Assembly: GCA_947167015.1 (NCBI GenBank)
Contig: CAMVGM010000008.1
Span: 1 to 62,886, forward strand
Origin: an uncultured Bacteroidales bacterium
Lineage (GTDB): Bacteria > Bacteroidota > Bacteroidia > Bacteroidales > UBA932
DNA: 62,886 bases
Reading direction: 5' to 3'
The position numbers were made by a program, and so were the translations under genes. This document shows positions 58,673 through 62,886 of the stretch, in pieces. The notes below the pieces were generated by a model that saw only the letters and a program-made list of their open reading frames with translations, had not been told where the DNA came from and made no database searches. Each line of letters begins with the position of its first letter. Positions within the stretch are counted from its first letter, which is position 1.

Positions 58673-60429
58673 ATAAAAATCTGATCAGCATTATTCTTAT
58701 GGTTCTGGTTTCACAACTGGCCAGCGCGCAGCTGACCATCAACATCCGTTATTCCGGTGAAAACGGAAGCGCACGCAAATATGTGGAAGAGATGGAGAGC
58801 AGCGGCATCGCCGCCAGGATCCGTGCCATCGAAGGCTGCATCCGCTACGATTATTTTTTCCCGGCGGACGATCCGGAAGGCCTGCTCCTGATCGATGAAT
58901 GGACCGGTCAGGAAGCCCTGGACCGTTACCACAGTTCGCCGGTCATGCAGGAGGCCGCCGCCCTCCGGGAGAAATACAGGTTGGGGGGACGGCAGGTGAG
59001 GATGTTCCATCCGGCGGCATCTCCGGCCGGCCCCGGCAACCAGCCGCGGCCTGTTGTCGGGCAGATTGACATCCACAGCCATATGATTCCTGAGTCCTAT
59101 CTGAACGCCGTCAAGGCGCACGGGATGGAAATGGACGAGAAATATCCGATCCCTTCCGAGGCGCACCTCCGGTTTATGGATGAGGCCGGAATCCGGACCT
59201 CCGTCCTGACGATGCCCGCGCCGCAGCCTTTCTTCGGAGACGTCAAGGAATCGGCAGCCATCTGCCGCAAGTTCAATGAAGAAGCGGCCGCCCTGAAGGC
59301 CCGGTATCCTGGCCGCTTCCTGTTCTGCGCATCCTTGCCCCTTCCCGACGTGAAGTCGGCCATCGAAGAGGCGGAATATGCGCTGGAAGTGCTTGGGGCT
59401 GATGGCGTCAAGCTGGCCAGCAACAGTTTTGGACAGTATCTGGGCGACGAAGAACTGGAACCGCTGATGGCTTACCTGAACAGCCGGAAGGCCGTCGTGA
59501 TCGTCCATCCGCACAAACCGTCGGCCGTCAATGATAAGTTGGTTGCGGCCGTCCCGCTGGCTTCCTACGAGTACCTGGCCGAGACGACGCGCGCCATCTT
59601 GAATATGGTGGCGCATGACGTGCTGGTGCGGTATCCGGACCTGAAGGTGGTGGTGCCGCACTGCGGCTCTTTCCTGCCCAACGCCCTGCCACGCTTCAAG
59701 GGCCTGCTTCCGGTCATGGTCGCCCAGGGGTATATGCGTCCCGTCGATGTGGACGCCAATCTCTCCCGTCTGTACTTTGACCTGGCCGGCGCCGCTACGG
59801 ACGAGGCGATCGAATCGCTCCTGACCATCACGGAGCCGTCGCATATTCTCTACGGTTCCGACTATCCCTATGTGGCCGCCCCGGCGCTTGTCGGCTCCAA
59901 GAAGGCGCTGGAAGCGCGTCTGGGGTCGCACGGCCTGGCCCTTCCGTCCGTGCTTTCGGGCAACGCCGCCGCCCTTTTCGGGACGGATCTTCGCGGCGCT
60001 CTGGCGACGGTCTTCGGCGGAAACTACGGTCCCGTGCAGACGGTTGACTTTTCCGTCTGGCCCAAGGGAGAACCGAACTCCGCTTATGCCCAATACTTTA
60101 CGGGAAACAGCTATCTGGCACCGATGGAGGGCGGCATCGCCAACGTCACTTTCGAGCCCCGCTGCCGCAACAACTGGCATATCCACCACAAGCAGGTGCA
60201 GGTGCTGGTCTGCGTCTCCGGCCGCGGATGGTACCAGGAGTGGGGGAAAGAAGCCGTTCCGATGACTCCCGGCACCGTAATCGCCATCCCTGCCGAAGTC
60301 AAGCATTGGCACGGCGCCGCGAAAGACAGTTGGTTCCAGCACCTGACCTATCACAAAGACGTACAGGAAGGTGCATCCAATGAATGGCTGGAGCCCGTCA
60401 GCGACGGGCAATACGATATTTTGAAATAA
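58669..60429 (+). CDS. exported ABM - amidohydrolase - cupin three-domain protein
   Basis: 586 aa with signal peptide (MNKNLISIILMVLVSQLASAQ). Residues ~22-115 form an antibiotic-biosynthesis-monooxygenase (ABM) ferredoxin-like domain (LTINIRYSGENGSARKYVEEM, LLIDEWTGQEALDRYHSS). Residues ~130-440 form an amidohydrolase-2 barrel with the metal HSH motif (H136, H138 in IDIHSHMI), HPHKPSAVND, VVPHCGSFLPNALPRF and YGSDYPYV (Asp). Residues ~460-580 form a cupin (NNWHIHHKQVQVLVCVSGRG, MTPGTVIAIPAEVKHWHGA). Amidohydrolase-2 members include decarboxylases and lactonases for aromatic acids, so an aromatic substrate is plausible but unproven. Tightly coupled to the flavodoxin gene upstream. Confidence 0.85.
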   Translation: MNKNLISIILMVLVSQLASAQLTINIRYSGENGSARKYVEEMESSGIAARIRAIEGCIRYDYFFPADDPEGLLLIDEWTGQEALDRYHSSPVMQEAAALREKYRLGGRQVRMFHPAASPAGPGNQPRPVVGQIDIHSHMIPESYLNAVKAHGMEMDEKYPIPSEAHLRFMDEAGIRTSVLTMPAPQPFFGDVKESAAICRKFNEEAAALKARYPGRFLFCASLPLPDVKSAIEEAEYALEVLGADGVKLASNSFGQYLGDEELEPLMAYLNSRKAVVIVHPHKPSAVNDKLVAAVPLASYEYLAETTRAILNMVAHDVLVRYPDLKVVVPHCGSFLPNALPRFKGLLPVMVAQGYMRPVDVDANLSRLYFDLAGAATDEAIESLLTITEPSHILYGSDYPYVAAPALVGSKKALEARLGSHGLALPSVLSGNAAALFGTDLRGALATVFGGNYGPVQTVDFSVWPKGEPNSAYAQYFTGNSYLAPMEGGIANVTFEPRCRNNWHIHHKQVQVLVCVSGRGWYQEWGKEAVPMTPGTVIAIPAEVKHWHGAAKDSWFQHLTYHKDVQEGASNEWLEPVSDGQYDILK

Positions 60430-60444
60430 TCAAATAGATTGAAA

Positions 60445-60987
60445 ATGAAAAAGATCACATTTGCATTGGCAGTCATGGCGATCGCCCTGACCGCCTGCGG
60501 ACAGAACAAGAAAGAGATGAAGACCCTGGTAGCTTATTTTTCCGCCACCGGCACCACCGAGGCCGTGGCCAAGGACCTGGCCGCAGTGGCCGGCGCCGAC
60601 CTTTACGAGATCAAGCCGGAGGTGAAATATACGGCGGCCGACCTCGACTGGCGCGACAAGCAGTCCCGCAGTTCACTGGAGATGCAGGACAAGAGTTCCC
60701 GTCCCGCCATCGTGAAGGACCTGAAAGATGCCGACAGCTACGATGTCATCTACATCGGTTTCCCCGTCTGGTGGTACACGGCGCCCACGATCATCAACAG
60801 CTTCATCGAGGCCTACGGATTCAAGGGCAAGACCGTGATGCTCTTTGCGACCTCGGGCGGCAGCGATATCGACGGGGCCGACAAGCAGTTCCACGAACAA
60901 TACAAGGACATCAACTGGAAGGCCGGCAAACTGCTGAACGGCGCATCGCAGGCGGACATGAAAGCCTGGGTGGCGTCCAATAAATAA
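60445..60987 (+). CDS. exported flavodoxin lipoprotein
   Basis: 180 aa from ATG 60445. Lipoprotein signal ([15 protein letters not shown]) followed directly by a flavodoxin domain: [20 protein letters not shown] (FMN phosphate loop), [26 protein letters not shown] (W/Y flavin-stacking loop) and [17 protein letters not shown]. It is the fourth gene of the AraC-linked operon and the second exported flavodoxin fold there. Cytoplasmic homologues are common; the lipoprotein signal is the unusual element. Convergent with the 60995 gene, seven bases away. Confidence 0.88.
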   Translation: MKKITFALAVMAIALTACGQNKKEMKTLVAYFSATGTTEAVAKDLAAVAGADLYEIKPEVKYTAADLDWRDKQSRSSLEMQDKSSRPAIVKDLKDADSYDVIYIGFPVWWYTAPTIINSFIEAYGFKGKTVMLFATSGGSDIDGADKQFHEQYKDINWKAGKLLNGASQADMKAWVASNK

Positions 60988-60994
60988 AGAGGAC

Positions 60995-61615
60995 CTAGCG
61001 GTCGATCAGAGGCTTCAGCTCGGACTCGAAGATGTCCTTCGCGATGATCCGGTAGTGGGGATGGTAAGCTTCTTCGAACGCACGGCTGTGATGCATGATC
61101 AGATGAACTTCACTTAGAAGGGAGTCCAACCGCGCCAGGTCATCCTCCGCACCGGTAATACCCTTGAAATCCCTCCGGATGATTCCGGAGATGTCTTTCC
61201 ACTTGGCCACCCATTCTTCCGGGGTGGCCTTTTTGCCTTCGTTCGCGCTCCGGACGAACGCGTCCAGCAGCAATTCCTTGCTGATCCGGCCATCCAGGAC
61301 GTTGAAGAGGTCCACCCGCACATAGTTGCCCTGGTCTCCGACGGGACAGTACATCCGCTCCGGGGCATCGTAACGCAGGCTGTCCAAGTCTTCGCGGAAA
61401 CTCGCAAGTTCCGTCAGCAGATAATTTTCTGCATATTCCGGATCCGGGATGAGGTGCTCCGGGCCAAGGTTGTCCTGACAGAAACTCTTGTAAATGTCCT
61501 GTACGCGGGATTCGGGATAATCCTGCAGCTGGCGCTCGATGGCGGCCTTCGTGGGCGACGGCCGGCAGCCGGCCAGCACCAGAATCGGGAGAAGGAAGGG
61601 GAGAAGGTGTTTCAT
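60995..61615 (-). CDS. lipoprotein of unknown function
   Basis: 206 aa; signal MKHLLPFLLPILVLAGC with lipobox Cys17. The mature protein is largely helical (IERQLQDYPESRVQDIYKSFCQDNLGPEHLIPDPEYAENYLLTELASFR...) with several His, Tyr and Asp near the C-terminus (HLIMHHSRAFEEAYHPHYRII). I recall Bacteroides homologues annotated only as hypothetical. It follows the 61970 gene by 16 bases in one transcript. Confidence 0.75.
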   Translation of the reverse strand: MKHLLPFLLPILVLAGCRPSPTKAAIERQLQDYPESRVQDIYKSFCQDNLGPEHLIPDPEYAENYLLTELASFREDLDSLRYDAPERMYCPVGDQGNYVRVDLFNVLDGRISKELLLDAFVRSANEGKKATPEEWVAKWKDISGIIRRDFKGITGAEDDLARLDSLLSEVHLIMHHSRAFEEAYHPHYRIIAKDIFESELKPLIDR

Positions 61616-61631
61616 GGGGCCTGTGTCCTTT

Positions 61632-61970
61632 TTATCCCATGCGGGCTTCGTTCAACGGATGCTCCCAGTCCACGCATGCATCGTGCTCCGAAGCAAGGGC
61701 GTCGACTTCGCTTCGGAGAGAACCCAGCAAGGCGGCTTCGCGTTTCTTGGAACGGCGGCCGGGTGCGTGGTAAACATCTTTTTCAAAATATGCGTCATAT
61801 GACACGCTGAAATCTTCCGGGTCTCGGTGCGGGAAGAAGGAAACCGCAACCTTGTAGGAGATCGTTCCGGCTTCGGAATCCGAAATCAGCAGGACCAGGG
61901 CCCCCCGGCGCTCGACGCCGGAGAAAGTCGCCTGCGCCTTGAAGTACTGAGAATAAACGTTGATTACCAT
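61632..61970 (-). CDS. conserved Bacteroidales hypothetical protein
   Basis: 112-aa cytosolic protein: MVINVYSQYFKAQATFSGVERRGALVLLISDSEAGTISYKVAVSFFPHRDPEDFSVSYDAYFEKDVYHAPGRRSKKREAALL. The pattern of YSQYF, DSEAGTI, FFPHRD and GRRSKKRE is one I remember from small conserved Bacteroidales proteins without assigned function. No signal peptide. Promoter: TATTTTTG at 62009-62002 on the minus strand. Confidence 0.75.
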   Translation of the reverse strand: MVINVYSQYFKAQATFSGVERRGALVLLISDSEAGTISYKVAVSFFPHRDPEDFSVSYDAYFEKDVYHAPGRRSKKREAALLGSLRSEVDALASEHDACVDWEHPLNEARMG

Positions 61971-62001
61971 GGGCTTATCCGCTTTTTATCGCTTCAAGAA
62001 C

Positions 62002-62061
62002 CAAAAATACGAATTCTTTTCCGTCCGGTTTTCTATATCGCCGTTTTTTTTGTTACATTTG
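62002..62061. promoter_or_regulatory. divergent promoters 61970 gene (-) / symporter (+)
   Basis: Minus-strand TATTTTTG at 62009-62002 (31-nt gap). Plus-strand TACATTTG at 62054-62061, only AAAC before the ATG at 62066. Confidence 0.6.
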
Positions 62062-62065
62062 AAAC

Positions 62066-62886
62066 ATGTTAGTCAAGTGTATTCTCCTTATCCTGTTCTT
62101 TGCCGTGATGATCGGTGTCGGCGTCTATTGCCGCCGGACCGCTTCTGACGTTCAGGGTTTCGTCCTGGGAGGCCGCAATGTCGGCTCCTGGCTTACGGCT
62201 TTCGCATTCGGTACCTCTTATTTCTCGGCGGTCATCTTTGTCGGATACGCCGGTCAGTTCGGCTGGAAGTACGGTCTTGCCGCCACCTGGATCGGCATCG
62301 GCAATGCACTCATCGGCTCGTTGCTGGCCTGGCGGATCCTGGGGCGCCGGACACGTCTGATGACGCAGCATCTCCAGAGCGCCACGATGCCCGATTTCTT
62401 CGGGAAGCGTTTCTTCAGCGATGCACTCAAGGTCGCCGCGTCCGTCATCGTGTTCATTTTCCTCATCCCTTATACCGCTTCGCTCTATAACGGCCTGTCC
62501 CGGCTGTTCAGCATGGCTTTCAACGTGGATTACGTGTGGTGCGTGCTGGGCATGGCCGTCCTCACGGGCATCTACGTGCTGGTAGGCGGCTATATGGCGA
62601 CGGCCGTGAACGACTTCATCCAGGGATTGATCATGCTGGTGGGCATCTGCGCCGTGATCGCTTCCGTGCTCAGCGGCAACGGGGGATTCAGCACCGCGGT
62701 GGAAAGTCTTTCGCATATCCCGTCCGAGTCCGCCCCCGCGCTGAACGGCGCCTTCGTCTCTTTCCTGGGGCCCCAGCCCATCTATCTGCTGGGTGTCATC
62801 CTGTTGACCTCCCTGGGAACCTGGGGGCTGCCGCAGATGGTGGGCAAGTTCTACGCGATCCGCAACGAGGCGGCCATCCGCAAGGG
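62066..62886 (+). CDS. sodium:solute symporter (SSS family), 3'-truncated by window edge
   Basis: The open frame from ATG 62066 runs off the window after 273 codons. It begins MLVKCILLILFFAVMIGVGVY, then FVLGGRNVGSWLTAFAFGTSYFSAVIFVGYAGQFGWKYGL, the SSS family's first helices with the GGR motif and sodium-site region, and continues with TMPDFFGKRF and GGYMATAVNDFIQGLIMLVG. Closest in feel to PutP/sialic-acid-type symporters; substrate not known. The ATG is four bases after a perfect -7 box, so the message may be leaderless. Confidence 0.9.
   Translation, partial: MLVKCILLILFFAVMIGVGVYCRRTASDVQGFVLGGRNVGSWLTAFAFGTSYFSAVIFVGYAGQFGWKYGLAATWIGIGNALIGSLLAWRILGRRTRLMTQHLQSATMPDFFGKRFFSDALKVAASVIVFIFLIPYTASLYNGLSRLFSMAFNVDYVWCVLGMAVLTGIYVLVGGYMATAVNDFIQGLIMLVGICAVIASVLSGNGGFSTAVESLSHIPSESAPALNGAFVSFLGPQPIYLLGVILLTSLGTWGLPQMVGKFYAIRNEAAIRK

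Noticed and set aside
1..62886. CRISPR arrays, transposases, integrases or prophage genes
   Set aside because: No regularly spaced direct repeats, IS ends or integrase/terminase motifs were noticed on either strand.

Overview
This 62.9-kb window is chromosomal DNA from a high-GC member of the Bacteroidales. The evidence is the short Bacteroidetes-type primary sigma factor, promoters built on the Bacteroidetes -7 box (TAnnTTTG), a Bacteroidetes-style tmRNA, DUF5692, OprO/P-like and BtuB-like outer-membrane proteins, and many lipoproteins. An Alistipes/Rikenellaceae-like or 'Cryptobacteroides'-like gut organism would fit, but the genus cannot be fixed from the sequence. The window is almost fully coding. 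I see no insertion sequence, prophage, CRISPR array or rRNA.

Layout. 1-7 kb: housekeeping run rpoD (5' end cut off), argS, ygiQ-type radical SAM, a small Bacteroidales protein, a ClC channel and dtd. 7-16.5 kb: a BlaI/BlaR1-like pair, a glycosyltransferase and a lipoprotein esterase, tex with a polyprenol-P-mannose-type glycosyltransferase, two poorly known proteins, nnrD with a YbaK deacylase, and tRNA-Ser. 16.6-22.4 kb: pectin-directed genes (a PL10-CE8 fusion, an OprO/P-like porin, a GH95 lipoprotein) and tRNA-Val. 22.5-31.4 kb: a lipoprotein, tmRNA, MutT, a COG0523 GTPase, a phosphoesterase, a DUF4160/DUF2442 toxin-antitoxin-like pair with a palindromic operator, a frameshifted HTH gene next to a 58-aa zinc-ribbon protein, an EamA transporter, a Dcu dicarboxylate transporter and glycerate kinase. 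31.5-34.5 kb: a TonB-type N-domain exported protein, PaaK and an ACT protein. 34.5-39.4 kb: a minus-strand operon ending in two Y-family polymerases and a YolD-like small protein. 39.5-43.8 kb: a Gfo/Idh oxidoreductase, an M15 peptidase and a GH9 lipoprotein. 44-49.4 kb: hypB, a 942-aa Fe-S flavoprotein, hypA, a small membrane protein and DUF5692. 49.4-56.5 kb: a DUF362 lipoprotein, rubredoxin, a TonB receptor, hydrolases, a flavin reductase-like protein and an AraC regulator. 56.6-61 kb: an operon encoding an alpha/beta hydrolase, two exported flavodoxin-fold lipoproteins and an ABM-amidohydrolase-cupin fusion. The window ends in a sodium:solute symporter cut off at its 3' end.

Most interesting signals: (1) a tmRNA whose apparent nine-residue tag is GNYNYSYAC instead of the usual -ALAA ending; (2) six genes whose start codon lies only 4-5 nt after a -7 box, suggesting leaderless transcripts, while nearly all others have 15 nt or more; (3) a toxin-antitoxin-like pair with an 18-bp palindrome exactly filling its promoter spacer; (4) hypB and hypA enclosing a large NAD(P)H/FAD/Fe-S protein with no hydrogenase in view; (5) an exported flavodoxin/amidohydrolase operon divergent from an AraC regulator; (6) a tandem Y-polymerase and YolD-like operon.

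Limits: all calls come from reading sequence and remembered family motifs. No database search was run. Residue positions are approximate unless a specific residue is named.
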